A stretch of 64,000 nucleotides of DNA. It comes from CAVQBP01 sp963723205 (GTDB lineage Bacteria; Bacteroidota; Ignavibacteria; Ignavibacteriales; Ignavibacteriaceae). The stretch is from positions 186,001 through 250,000 of the forward strand of contig CAVRQC010000035.1 in the NCBI GenBank assembly GCA_963723205.1. Reading direction: 5' to 3'. Below the pieces are notes generated by a model. It had not been told where the DNA came from, searched no databases, and was given only the letters and a program-made list of their open reading frames with translations. Below, in pieces: positions 37,193 to 47,226 of the stretch (within the stretch, counting starts at the first letter, position 1; each line of letters opens with the position of its first letter). The translations under genes were made by a program, and so were the position numbers.

Positions 37193-39808
37193 TTACAAAC
37201 TTACTGCTGTCTTCTTCCCTGTATAAATTACTACCTTATCAAATTTTTCGACAGATTTAATTCCGATACCTTTGTAATTTTCTAAACGAATAATATTAAA
37301 TGTATATTCATCGGGCATACCGGGGAATGATCCTTTTCGATCTCCGATAGTTAGAGTTTTTTTAGTATCATCCCATTTGAAAGTAATAGTAGAATATTTC
37401 CCTTTTTCATAATTGTAATTGTCGTTTTCGTCTTCGTATAATGTGAACTCACCGTCTGCACCGGGATAAATTCTGATTTCAATCGGATCATTTTTTTCGG
37501 TAGCATACTGAATTACAGGCCCCATAGGAATAATTGCTCCTGATTTTACAAAAAGAGGAATTTCATCAATTAGTGCTTCCGTTTTTATTGTTTTACCTCC
37601 TTCAATTTTTTCACCAGTCCAGAAGTTATACCATACAACCGATTCCGGTAAATAGATATTCCATTCTTTTACTTTTGATTCTGTAATAGGCGCAACCAAA
37701 AAAGCTTTCCCAAACATATATTCATAATTTTGATTCAGAGCAGATGAGTCTCCGTTGAAGTCCATTACCAAAGGACGCATAATTGTTGATCCGTTTTTTG
37801 TAACCTGCCAGGCTCCCGAATAAATATAAGGCAGTAAACGATATCTCAAATCCAGCATCTTCTTCATATTGTTTTGTACCTGTTGACTATAATGCCACGG
37901 TTCGGTTTCGGATTGATATCCGTGAATTCGGAAAATAGGATTGAACACGCCCCACTGATACCAGCGTATTAGTAACTCTTGATAGTTTTCATCCGTGTAT
38001 TGAGATTTGCCAGGACGGAAAAATCCGCCTATATCAGTAGTCCAATACGGCATTCCTGTAATAGTATAATCCAATCCCGCAACAATTTGTCTTTTAAAAG
38101 AATTCCAGGTACCGCCAATATCACCCGACCAGTTTATCGTACCATATCTTTGCTGTCCCAGAAAAGCTGATCTTGTTAAAATGCAGACTCTCTTCATTGA
38201 TGTTGTTTCACGCTGACCTTCATAAACAGCACGGCTTACAAATAACGGGTAAGTAAGACGGTAAAAATCTCCGGGTCCTAAATATGTAATTAATCCGTGT
38301 AAAGCATCATTTTCCGGCTCTGTCGCATCCATCCACCAGGAATCCACCCCGTAAGAAAATAAATTTTTATTTAGTGTATTCCAGTAGGTTTTCCTTGTAA
38401 GCGGGTTAAAATAATCCAGCCATTTGCTATTTGGTATATAGAGATTTTTTGAAACGAATTCTTTTCCTATGACAGAATTTTTATCCGGGTTTGACCAAAT
38501 TGAAATATTGAAGTGTGCATTCAAATCATGAATCTCTTTTATAAAACCTGCCGGATTTGCATAATTTGTTTCATCAAACTGCGGCACGCCCCAGCCGTTA
38601 TTACCCCAATATTGCCAGTCCTGCACAATTACATCCATAGGTAAATTTCTTTTACGAAATTCTTTTACTGTTTCAACCAAATTTGCACCTGATGTGTAAC
38701 GTTCGCGGCATTGCCAAAAACCATATGCCCAACGCGGAAGCATTGGTACATTGCCCGACAAATTTCTATACATGGCTATTACACTGTCAGCAGAAGGGCC
38801 GTAAAACACAATATAATCAATAAGTTTAGCATTAGGAGAACGGAACGTTGTCCCGTTATCTGTCAACTTCCAAGATAATTCAGGGGAATTACTTGATTTA
38901 CAGATTAATTGCACTTCGTGTTCTCCCGCTTTCAAATCTACTATTGCATCAGCAGTAGGAGGAAGCCAAAAATTACTTATGTCAATACAAGGTTCCCCGT
39001 CAATTACAACAAATTGACGATTATCCATATCTCCCAAATTAAGAAATATGGAATAAAGTCCGTCTTCAGGAACATTAAATTTACCAGTGTAAAGTGATTG
39101 ACGCTGGGATACTTTTTGCGTTCCCGATGTAGTTGTTACTTCTATCTCTCTGCTGCTTCCTTCGGATGATTGTGTTTTTTCAAGAGTTACAAAATTATCT
39201 GCCGGGTTAAAATCTGTAAGTCCGTATTGATGCCAGAGCAAACCATATCCTTTACTGGAATAAATAAAAGGCAGTGCTATTTGAGAGTTAACTTGTGTTA
39301 ATCGACGGGTAATATTTTTTAGATTGTAATGTCCGTCCTGGAATTGACCCAAACCAAAAATATACTCGTCCTTTGGCGATTCAAAACTTTGTTCGGCAAC
39401 AAAACATGGTTCTCCCTTAACTGAACCGGGTATTAAATTTCTTGAGCCCGCTTTTTCACTTAAGAAGATTTTCCCGGTATTATCGGCAAAAGATAATTTA
39501 CCCGTTTGCTTATCAACATCAACAATAATTTTCTCCCCTTTTAATTGCAATACTGAAGGCAGATCAGAAACTTTTAGCTTCTTTGCCTTTTCATTTGATG
39601 TCAATATAAGCTCAGGAACCTCTGCTTCAATTTTATTATAGAACTTGATCCTGACAGCATTTTCTGCAATGGGAGAAATGCTGAGTGTCCCGTTCGTTTG
39701 ATTAATCTTAATCCCATTCTCAAATTCTTCATAATTTTTTATGATCTGTCCCTTACACAAAAGAGGCAATAGACACATTAAAAGAAAGTATTTAATTTCC
39801 TTCCCCAT
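37193..39808 (-). CDS. Secreted GH31 alpha-xylosidase/alpha-glucosidase with PA14 insert
   Basis: I place the start at the ATG at 39808 (871 residues) because AAGGAA precedes it and a signal peptide (ending LLCKGQ) begins there; the ATG at 39880 adds 24 residues without a site. The GH31 N-domain is interrupted by a PA14-like region (about 225-330). The barrel shows IVQDWQYWG and the nucleophile Asp494 in WWMDATEPEN. With the nearby GH2, GH29/GH95 and GH9 genes, alpha-xylosidase action on xyloglucan is the most likely role. Confidence 0.94.
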   Translation of the reverse strand: MGKEIKYFLLMCLLPLLCKGQIIKNYEEFENGIKINQTNGTLSISPIAENAVRIKFYNKIEAEVPELILTSNEKAKKLKVSDLPSVLQLKGEKIIVDVDKQTGKLSFADNTGKIFLSEKAGSRNLIPGSVKGEPCFVAEQSFESPKDEYIFGLGQFQDGHYNLKNITRRLTQVNSQIALPFIYSSKGYGLLWHQYGLTDFNPADNFVTLEKTQSSEGSSREIEVTTTSGTQKVSQRQSLYTGKFNVPEDGLYSIFLNLGDMDNRQFVVIDGEPCIDISNFWLPPTADAIVDLKAGEHEVQLICKSSNSPELSWKLTDNGTTFRSPNAKLIDYIVFYGPSADSVIAMYRNLSGNVPMLPRWAYGFWQCRERYTSGANLVETVKEFRKRNLPMDVIVQDWQYWGNNGWGVPQFDETNYANPAGFIKEIHDLNAHFNISIWSNPDKNSVIGKEFVSKNLYIPNSKWLDYFNPLTRKTYWNTLNKNLFSYGVDSWWMDATEPENDALHGLITYLGPGDFYRLTYPLFVSRAVYEGQRETTSMKRVCILTRSAFLGQQRYGTINWSGDIGGTWNSFKRQIVAGLDYTITGMPYWTTDIGGFFRPGKSQYTDENYQELLIRWYQWGVFNPIFRIHGYQSETEPWHYSQQVQNNMKKMLDLRYRLLPYIYSGAWQVTKNGSTIMRPLVMDFNGDSSALNQNYEYMFGKAFLVAPITESKVKEWNIYLPESVVWYNFWTGEKIEGGKTIKTEALIDEIPLFVKSGAIIPMGPVIQYATEKNDPIEIRIYPGADGEFTLYEDENDNYNYEKGKYSTITFKWDDTKKTLTIGDRKGSFPGMPDEYTFNIIRLENYKGIGIKSVEKFDKVVIYTGKKTAVSL

Positions 39809-40138
39809 GTAACTTTCCTTTTTATTTTCAAATGAGTGATATAAAATTAACACTTTTACTAATCTAATGAATAAAATCAAATCGTTATGATGGCCTTACT
39901 TTAGCATTAAAAGTTTCTTAATATCATGGTAATTCCCAACCTCAAGTTTAAATGGGTAGCATCTCAGGGACACTACCCAAAAGAATCCTCATATCAACTA
40001 AAAAATTTCTTTGTTATACTCATCGCTTGTTCGATTATTATCTCATTTCGTTTCTAACAGAGGGTTTCTCTACCATAATACCGTAGCTTGAGACCACACT
40101 TTAACTTCTATAAATATTATTTTTTAAGCTCTGCTTTC
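39809..40138. other. Intergenic gap without a gene
   Basis: This 330-base AT-rich gap between the GH51 and GH31 genes holds no convincing frame. It contains one hairpin (39953-39979), and a promoter for the GH31 gene may lie here. Confidence 0.6.
39953..39979. terminator. Hairpin in the GH51-GH31 gap, possible weak terminator
   Basis: TGGGTAG and CTACCCA form a 7-bp stem around a 13-base loop, about 160 bases downstream of the GH51 stop. On the minus strand only TTTAAA follows, so a terminator is uncertain. Confidence 0.35.
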
Positions 40139-41668
40139 CTATTCCTTCATTACAACTTTTATCTGTGTAAATGAATGAGCAGGAAATGAATAAGAGATCT
40201 TTCCTTCTTTAACTTCAATTTCTTTGGTTAAAGGAATATACTTTTTTTGATTATCAAAAGTAAAGGGCGCATCAAGTGAATCGCTGTCAACCAGGCTTGC
40301 TTCAGCTTTCCCGCTGAAAATTCCTGAGACGCTCATTATGTCTGCTGTGATTGCTTTGTATTTATTCCGGTTCACAACATTAATGTAAGCTGTATTTGCT
40401 TCTTCATTGTAGACCGCTGTGACATCAAGGAAAGGTATACCTTTATACATATCCGTATTAAAAGTATCGCATTGTACGTAAGTATCAACAGAATTACCGC
40501 GGCAGTTATTTGAGAACAATTTGAATGTATAAAACAACGGCGATTTGAATGTTCCCTTTTCTCTATCGCTCGAAAGCAAAGAAGTAAACATTGTGAAGTT
40601 AGCCATTTTAACAATATCAGCATGACGTATGAAAGAATTGAAACACTGTGCTATCGGAAGTACGGATCTTAAATTTCTTCCGAAAGAGCCCCACTCATCA
40701 AATGAGATATAAATAGGGTTCTTAAAGCCCTTCATTGTTCTAACCGCATCAATTTCATCTGCAGTAACTCTTATTTTTTCATCAAAGTCCATTGCACTCT
40801 GCCCCATGAATGAATAATAATCATCTGATCTTTCCCAGTACCGGTGAATGGAAATATACTGTATCATATCTCCAAGACCAGTCAACACTTTCCTGTTCCA
40901 TTCAACCCACTTACCGGTGCTTTCATAATATGATGATCCTGAGGCTACTAATTCAATAGTATTGTCCACGGCCCTCATAGCCTTAGCTGCTTCTCGTGCA
41001 ATCTTAACATAATCATCTGCATCCTTATGACCAAGTTCCCATGGTGCGCCGTCAACTTCATTTCCGAGATCCCATATCTTTACACCGTAAGGTTTTTCAT
41101 GTCCATATTTTGTACGTAAATCGGAATAATACGTCCCTTTTTTATAATTACAATATTCAACCCAGTGGAGAGCATCGTTTATAGTACCCAGACCAAGATT
41201 AACGCAAACGACATTTTCACTTCCTAATGCTTTGTTTAACTCAACCCATTCATCAGTACCCACATGATTGTTGTCTATTCCGCCCCAGGCAAGATTTATG
41301 CGGGCAGGCCTCTTGTTTTTAGGTCCGATACCATCCTGCCAGTTATACCCCATTACAAAGTTTCCTCCGGGCCAGCGCATGTTTGTAACTTTAAGTTCTT
41401 TACCTGCTTCAATATAATCTTTCCTGAATCCATTCTTATCGGCAAGTGGAGAGGAAGGATCATATAAATTTCCATACATTGTATTGAAACTTACGGTATC
41501 AGGCAAACCCATTCTCCTTCCGCTAAAGTGAATAGGCTCCATAAAGACACCATAAATGTTCGGATTAATCCTTCCGATTGTTCTGTCAACATCAATTGTA
41601 ATTTTTGCCGTTTGGGCAAATAAAGAAAAAGGAAAGATAATCAGTATAGCAAAGAATAATTTTTTCAT
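40139..41668 (-). CDS. Secreted GH51 alpha-L-arabinofuranosidase
   Basis: The 509-residue protein has a signal peptide ending PFSLFAQ. The GH51 barrel shows INPNIYGVFMEPIHFSGR, NMRWPGGNFVMGYNW, the acid/base Glu204 in IWDLGNEVDG and the nucleophile Glu325 in YISFDEWG, with a C-terminal beta-sandwich (YSFPAHSFTQIKV). It is a retaining enzyme releasing terminal L-arabinofuranose from arabinoxylan, arabinan or arabinogalactan. Most GH51 enzymes of bacteria are intracellular, so export here is noteworthy. AGGAG lies close to the start. Confidence 0.96.
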   Translation of the reverse strand: MKKLFFAILIIFPFSLFAQTAKITIDVDRTIGRINPNIYGVFMEPIHFSGRRMGLPDTVSFNTMYGNLYDPSSPLADKNGFRKDYIEAGKELKVTNMRWPGGNFVMGYNWQDGIGPKNKRPARINLAWGGIDNNHVGTDEWVELNKALGSENVVCVNLGLGTINDALHWVEYCNYKKGTYYSDLRTKYGHEKPYGVKIWDLGNEVDGAPWELGHKDADDYVKIAREAAKAMRAVDNTIELVASGSSYYESTGKWVEWNRKVLTGLGDMIQYISIHRYWERSDDYYSFMGQSAMDFDEKIRVTADEIDAVRTMKGFKNPIYISFDEWGSFGRNLRSVLPIAQCFNSFIRHADIVKMANFTMFTSLLSSDREKGTFKSPLFYTFKLFSNNCRGNSVDTYVQCDTFNTDMYKGIPFLDVTAVYNEEANTAYINVVNRNKYKAITADIMSVSGIFSGKAEASLVDSDSLDAPFTFDNQKKYIPLTKEIEVKEGKISYSFPAHSFTQIKVVMKE

Positions 41669-41743
41669 AATAACTCCTCTTGATTAAACAATTATATTTA
41701 TGTTGCTTCTGATAACTGTTTATAAGTACAAGCTATCAAGTTA

Positions 41744-43309
41744 CTATCTCAGCAGCAGCATCTTTTTTGTTTCAGAAAAATTTCCCGCATTCATTTTATA
41801 AAAATAAATTCCACTTGTCAGGCTATAGCTTCTACAGGAGCTGGCATTAAATTCCACTTTATAGCTTCCTGCATTTTTTTCTTCATTAACTAATGTAGCC
41901 ACTTCCCTTCCGAGGACATCATAAATTTTTAATGTTACTTGGCTTAAGATTGGTACTTCATATCTAATAACCGTAACCGGATTAAAAGGATTAGGATAAT
42001 TCTGTTTTAGAATAAAATCATTAATTCGGATTTTATTTATATCAGCAATTCCGGTTGGATTTAGAGGCAGCTCATCAAGAATATTAATTAGATTTCCATT
42101 TTTATCATAAACGTTAAGCTGAACTTTTTCAGTGCTGTCAGGAAGACTCACCGTTTCAGATAAATTAAAATTTTCAGAAGGTGAAACATTATATTCGGTT
42201 CCTTCACCGATTTTTTGTCCGGAATTATCAGTAAAAACAAGCTCAGCTTTCCCGGTATAAAAAACTCCATAATTTCCGGTAATATGATTATTATCCAACT
42301 TCAGAAAAGAATTAATAGCGCCTGCCGGATTTACATTAAGAATAGGACCATTTACTTTTGCAGCATACCAGTCCTCGGTAAAAGAAATCATTCCTCCTGC
42401 GGGAATATCTTCAACCGGACCTGTAACTTCGACTTCCATATATCTTGCATCCATATAAACAGCTACGCGGGCTCCGTCATCCGGATATTCTGCACCTTCA
42501 AAAACCGGAAAAGTTTTAACAAAGGTAATTCCCTTCATTTCATCAACGTAACAGATCCATCCTTTATGAGGATCCGCAAACAATTTTTGCGAATTCGGCG
42601 TAAACTGACATCCATAAATTCCCGGAGCGGCTTCTCCGGTCCATCCAGCGGACAATTGGTCGTATTTAACTCCGTCACTGCCAAAAATACTGTTAGGATT
42701 TATTGGAAAGTAAACCCAAAAATTTTTAAAATCATTTTCTCCCTGATGATTAACAATGGATTGAGTATTATCCCATATCCCCCAATTAACAACGGTATCT
42801 CCGGCATTTACTAGATACTGCTCCATTTTTATCCGGCTCGAGTTTTTATAAATAGTCATGTACCTTTCAAATTGAAGGTTCGGAGTTTTCCATTGCTCTA
42901 TTGGACTTGTAACCTTAATTGAAGCAAAATCAGGGGTATCTGCTAAAATTTCATAAGAATATTTTCCGCAGTCTAATGTAGGCGGAGGAGGCCAACTCCA
43001 TCTTCCGGGACCATATTGCGGTGACGGCCAGTTCTTAAAGCCTCCTAAATTATGGAAGGGAGCATCTGCTGTCGGCGTATATGTTTTACCATTTAAACTT
43101 GAATCTCTGTAAATTGATTCACTTCCGGCAAGATTGTACTGCATTACTCTTGCACCGATATCCGGAACGGTAACGGTTGATATTAACCCGTTTTTAATAA
43201 TGATCGCTTCCCATCCATTCCAATCAGATTTAATTTCCAGTGAAGTGCTGTCGTTTTTCGCAAAAATTAATTGTAAGAAAATGAAGAACATTAAACAAAT
43301 TTTTTTCAT
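41744..43309 (-). CDS. Secreted DUF4380 protein with type IX sorting domain
   Basis: The 521-residue protein has a leader to about residue 17. A DUF4380 region (ISTVTVPDIGARVMQY...HNLGGFKNWPSPQ) resembles the galactose-mutarotase/beta-sandwich fold and includes SWPPPP and ADPHKGW. Its role is not established. The last ~90 residues are a Por/T9SS type A sorting domain: QNYPNPFNPVTVIRYEVP, LKIYDVLGREV and a terminal ETKKMLLLR. The SCRSYSLTSGIYFYKM stretch is a few residues longer than usual. The product should be moved across the outer membrane and attached or released. It follows the LacI-type regulator gene. Confidence 0.9.
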   Translation of the reverse strand: MKKICLMFFIFLQLIFAKNDSTSLEIKSDWNGWEAIIIKNGLISTVTVPDIGARVMQYNLAGSESIYRDSSLNGKTYTPTADAPFHNLGGFKNWPSPQYGPGRWSWPPPPTLDCGKYSYEILADTPDFASIKVTSPIEQWKTPNLQFERYMTIYKNSSRIKMEQYLVNAGDTVVNWGIWDNTQSIVNHQGENDFKNFWVYFPINPNSIFGSDGVKYDQLSAGWTGEAAPGIYGCQFTPNSQKLFADPHKGWICYVDEMKGITFVKTFPVFEGAEYPDDGARVAVYMDARYMEVEVTGPVEDIPAGGMISFTEDWYAAKVNGPILNVNPAGAINSFLKLDNNHITGNYGVFYTGKAELVFTDNSGQKIGEGTEYNVSPSENFNLSETVSLPDSTEKVQLNVYDKNGNLINILDELPLNPTGIADINKIRINDFILKQNYPNPFNPVTVIRYEVPILSQVTLKIYDVLGREVATLVNEEKNAGSYKVEFNASSCRSYSLTSGIYFYKMNAGNFSETKKMLLLR

Positions 43310-43369
43310 GATATACTTTTATTAAATAAATTATTTTAACAGAATAAGTTTATTCATTCAGCTGAAAAT

Positions 43370-44413
43370 TTATTTCGGATTAAATCTTCTTGTTGATTTT
43401 CTTATTATTAATTCAGTATCGAGAACAATCCGTTCAATCGGAATTAAATTTGGCGATTCAATATTTCTTATTAATATTTCAGCAGCTTTCTGACCAATTT
43501 CTCTTTGTGGAGATTTAATGGTTGTAAACGGCATAGAATATATACCGGCACAGTGAATGTCATCATTTCCGATAATAGATATATCTTTGGGTATTTTTAT
43601 GTGGAGGTCTTTCAGAGCTTCCATAACAGCTAGTGCCTGTAAATCATTAAAGCATACTATAGCGGTCGGATAATCCTTCCGGTTCCTGCTTTTAAAATAT
43701 TTTATAGTCTTTTCATAACTCACTTCATTATGTGCTCCAACAGGAATTATCATTTCTTTTTTAAAAACCAGAGTGCTTTCATTAATTGCATCACGGAATC
43801 CAACAGCCCGCTCTTTTGTGTGAGCCGATTCACTAGGACCTGCAAAATGAACAATTTTTTTATGACCGTTGTTTACTAAATATTCAACTGCCTTTTTGAT
43901 TGCTCTTTTATTGTCTATCTCTACAACATTTGCAGTTATACCTTTAACATCTGCTAATAAAACGAAAGGATAATTAAGCATCTTCAATTTTAAAAGATGC
44001 TCAATTTCCGAATTGTCTTCCAAAATAGGCGCTATTATTGCACCTCTAATATCCTTTGCTGAGAATAAGTCTGTAAAATTTTTTTCACTTCCGAGATCAT
44101 AGTCAGAACTTGCAATTATTAGAGAATAACCTCTTGACCTTGCAAATTCTTTGGCACCTTCTGCAATTGTAGTGAAAAAAGGATAATTCAGTTCTTTAAC
44201 GATTATACCTATACATTTCCCTGCATTACCGATTTTAAGATTTCTGGCTACTCCTTTGGGGCGGTAATTCAGAGCCTTCATCACCTGTAAAATGTTTTCT
44301 TTAGTAGAAGCCTTTACATTATTTTTTTCATTTAATACCGCAGAGACTGTTCCTTTCGAGACCCCTGCCTTTTTTGCAATCTCTTCTATGGTTACTTCTT
44401 TCATTTTGTTCAT
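43370..44413 (-). CDS. LacI-family transcriptional regulator
   Basis: I choose the ATG at 44413 (347 residues); TTG at 44422 and ATG at 44404 are close alternatives. The N-terminal helix-turn-helix and hinge read TIEEIAKKAGVSKGTVSAVLN...NYRPKGVARNL. The rest is a periplasmic-binding-like sugar sensor with IGIIVKEL, HFAGPSES, VGFRDAI and SIIGNDDI. The C-terminal effector region is complete. It probably represses nearby genes until an oligosaccharide or free sugar binds. It is the only recognisable regulator in the window, placed between GH9 and DUF4380 genes. A LacI-operator-like palindrome is at 63002-63013. Confidence 0.94.
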   Translation of the reverse strand: MNKMKEVTIEEIAKKAGVSKGTVSAVLNEKNNVKASTKENILQVMKALNYRPKGVARNLKIGNAGKCIGIIVKELNYPFFTTIAEGAKEFARSRGYSLIIASSDYDLGSEKNFTDLFSAKDIRGAIIAPILEDNSEIEHLLKLKMLNYPFVLLADVKGITANVVEIDNKRAIKKAVEYLVNNGHKKIVHFAGPSESAHTKERAVGFRDAINESTLVFKKEMIIPVGAHNEVSYEKTIKYFKSRNRKDYPTAIVCFNDLQALAVMEALKDLHIKIPKDISIIGNDDIHCAGIYSMPFTTIKSPQREIGQKAAEILIRNIESPNLIPIERIVLDTELIIRKSTRRFNPK

Positions 44414-44518
44414 TTTTACCAACAGCTGAATTATAAAAGTTTGCTTTTCATATTAACTTTCTATTATTGTCCTGAATAGTTTTAGTATTCCAGAGTTTTA
44501 CTATTATCTGTAATTTTA

Positions 44519-47137
44519 CTATTTATTTACAATTTCATTTACAGCATTGGCAAGAAATATATATGATGCACTGCCCCCAATAGTTACTTCATTTTCACCC
44601 CACAAAAACGGCCAATCATCTTTGTTTTCAAGGAAGTCCGGTTTCAGCAACATAACTCCGGGAACAATGCCGCCTGCAATAATTGAGAAATCGGCCCGGT
44701 TATTTCCATAAGCAAGTTTTTTGGAATTGGTTCCCACAGCTTCAACAAAAGATTCATTAGAATAAGGGTGACAGCCAAAAATATAATCCATACTTCTTAA
44801 AACATCTTCTTTACTCATTATATCCGGAAAAGCTTTATACGCATAGTAATTTGTTATTGCAAACCTGACTACACCACCGCTGCCTCCCCAGCCGCCGCCT
44901 GATATTGGTACTCCATATGGATTATCCATTTTAATTTCGTCTACTATTTTTTTGTATTCCATAACATAATCTTTAAGCTTACTCTTATATCCAGCATCCA
45001 TATAAGGTAAAGCTTTCAATGCGACAGCCAGGTTTCTGCCTGCAAAAAATCTTTGATTTGAGCTGTGTCTTTCGGAAGATTGTTCAAGAGAACTCCAGAT
45101 TTTTTCCAGGAAAATATGAGCGTATTTTTTGTCTTTTGTAGTAATATATAATTCAAGTGCTGCCGGCAAATCAGCATTCCTAAAAAATCTCGCAAATCTC
45201 GATGTATCCGGTTTGTTTTCCATGTTTTGATCTTCATTCCAAAGCTTTAATGCCATAGCCAGACTCTCATCCGAGAGAGATTTATCATATTTTTTAAGAG
45301 CTCTGCTGGCGGCAGCCAAAGCAGCAATTGAACCATAATCCAGAAAAGTATTCCTACCCGTAAATACCCACCTATCATCCATTGTGCCGCTGGATTTTCC
45401 ATCCGATTCATATGGTTTAAGTTTTGGATTATATGGAAGATTATCTGTAATCGTTGATGCATCACCAAGATGATTATATAGATAAAGTTTAGGAGATACT
45501 ATTCCTCTTACGGGATAACCAATATTCTTAACCTGCGCAACTAAATTCAACGTTCCATGCTCTATCTGCTGTAAAATATCAGGTTTTCCATCGGGACGAT
45601 GAATATCAACGTGACGGGTTTTTTCAACTATATATGTTTCATCACGCTTTACACCAAATTCTTCCCATGCATCAACGAAGCTTGAAATCACACTGTTATG
45701 TGAACCGGTTTGAATATCGAAATCACCGGCATCAAACCACCCGCCGACAGCCAATCCGGGAATACGCTCCAAAGGTTTATATTTAGTTTGCGTTGTCGGG
45801 CCCATCCTATAATTGTCAAAGTGTTGTTCATTAACAGGTGCCTGAAGTGCATCATCTAAATATGGCACTCCATGCCAGACGCGGTAAGCTTCCTTTACCT
45901 CCATATGATCCATCTGAACCGGGAACCATACATCCAATGTCGGGTGCCAGACATTATCATAAACATTTCCATCGATGGGAAATGTATTAGTTTTTTGATC
46001 TCCATATTTTATGTAATAAAGCCCGGGTTCTTTAACCGAACTAAAATTAAATTTTACATAATTATATCGTAAATATTTGCCCCATGGTTCGAGATCCGCA
46101 GTTAATTCATCAACATATTTTCCATCCGGATTAATTTTATAGAGTGAAGCAGTTTTTAATGGCGAGTCATTTTTATCTAATTCAATAACTGCAACTTTTT
46201 CCTGATTCGGGGTATAACCGACCTGGGAAAATCCAATATTAGGTTTCCTTATCCAATTAGGGATTGCATTTGGTTCAAGATACCATTCCAATACTTTCCC
46301 TGTTATTCTTGCCGGCAACAAGCTGCGAACAACGAACCATCCGTTTTGTGCTAAAATTCGTCCGTCAAAAAGCATTAGTTTTGAATCATGAGATTCTATC
46401 TTTACAAAACGCTCCGGGTCTTCGGGAGCAAGTGAAATTGTTTTACCCGTAGCAATAGGTTCAGGAACTATAAAATTATCTTTCCCTCTATCATCAAAGG
46501 TTGAATGACCGGCAAACTGAGGTATCTTTTCTGAATCTGGTTCCATTTTCGTATTGCTTGCTGGGTAATACGGAAATGAACCGGGTATTCCATCAATTAT
46601 ATATGTTTTTCCAAAATATGCAGAGGGCAAAAATTCCAGGTTAAAACCTGCTTTGCCTATTAGTTTTTCCGGAAGAGGTTTATCAAGATAAACACTTATT
46701 AAAACACCATTATCTTTTGCAGTTACATTAATTCTTGAATCAAAATTATAGTCCTTGTACCGTAACACCACATCTATGCTGTTATTTTTTTCATCGACCT
46801 TTCTATCCACTAAAGATGGAACCTGATCCCATTGCTCAGGAGTATTTGACAGCCGAACAGCTCCGCCTGTTGCAGTTCTTACACCATGATGAATTATTTC
46901 AATCCCGGCAGTTTTTTCATCAAAAAACATCCCGTTATATTGATTACTAAAGACAAATATATTAACTCCCCTTGTTTCAAAATATCCCTGATCATTTATC
47001 TTCAGTTTTTGACCGAAAGAATTATCGGCAAGTAAAAAGAAAAAGAAAATCAAGATAAAAGCTGAAGAAAATTTCCCGATATTACTTATAAGTGCTTTAT
47101 CTATTAAACCGCTGTATCTTTTGTAACTATTCTGCAT
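44519..47137 (-). CDS. Secreted GH9 endoglucanase with long N-terminal extension
   Basis: This 872-residue protein has a hydrophobic leader around residues 24-43. A ~250-residue beta-rich extension precedes the cellulase N-terminal Ig-like domain (about 300-385, GFSQVGYTPNQEKVAV). The (alpha/alpha)6 GH9 domain carries GGWFDAGDFD (catalytic-base Asp pair, 469 and 472). Near the C-terminus SNESFVEAVG and WGENEVTIGGSASYIFLANAVN hold the probable general acid Glu. By family it cuts beta-1,4-glucan backbones, including xyloglucan or glucomannan. It is the only clear endo-acting backbone enzyme in the window. GGAG precedes the start. Confidence 0.94.
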   Translation of the reverse strand: MQNSYKRYSGLIDKALISNIGKFSSAFILIFFFFLLADNSFGQKLKINDQGYFETRGVNIFVFSNQYNGMFFDEKTAGIEIIHHGVRTATGGAVRLSNTPEQWDQVPSLVDRKVDEKNNSIDVVLRYKDYNFDSRINVTAKDNGVLISVYLDKPLPEKLIGKAGFNLEFLPSAYFGKTYIIDGIPGSFPYYPASNTKMEPDSEKIPQFAGHSTFDDRGKDNFIVPEPIATGKTISLAPEDPERFVKIESHDSKLMLFDGRILAQNGWFVVRSLLPARITGKVLEWYLEPNAIPNWIRKPNIGFSQVGYTPNQEKVAVIELDKNDSPLKTASLYKINPDGKYVDELTADLEPWGKYLRYNYVKFNFSSVKEPGLYYIKYGDQKTNTFPIDGNVYDNVWHPTLDVWFPVQMDHMEVKEAYRVWHGVPYLDDALQAPVNEQHFDNYRMGPTTQTKYKPLERIPGLAVGGWFDAGDFDIQTGSHNSVISSFVDAWEEFGVKRDETYIVEKTRHVDIHRPDGKPDILQQIEHGTLNLVAQVKNIGYPVRGIVSPKLYLYNHLGDASTITDNLPYNPKLKPYESDGKSSGTMDDRWVFTGRNTFLDYGSIAALAAASRALKKYDKSLSDESLAMALKLWNEDQNMENKPDTSRFARFFRNADLPAALELYITTKDKKYAHIFLEKIWSSLEQSSERHSSNQRFFAGRNLAVALKALPYMDAGYKSKLKDYVMEYKKIVDEIKMDNPYGVPISGGGWGGSGGVVRFAITNYYAYKAFPDIMSKEDVLRSMDYIFGCHPYSNESFVEAVGTNSKKLAYGNNRADFSIIAGGIVPGVMLLKPDFLENKDDWPFLWGENEVTIGGSASYIFLANAVNEIVNK

Positions 47138-47226
47138 TGTTTCTCCATTCTAATGGTTTATTTTATTATTCTTTGAAATTCAAGGTCTCCAGTGATTTAT
47201 AAGTTTATAATTAAAGTAATAAGTGA

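Noticed and set aside
42215..42814. Plus-strand frame of 199 codons, the longest antisense frame
   Set aside because: It lies wholly within the DUF4380 gene on the other strand, shows no leader, and has the Cys/Ile-rich composition of a shadow frame.
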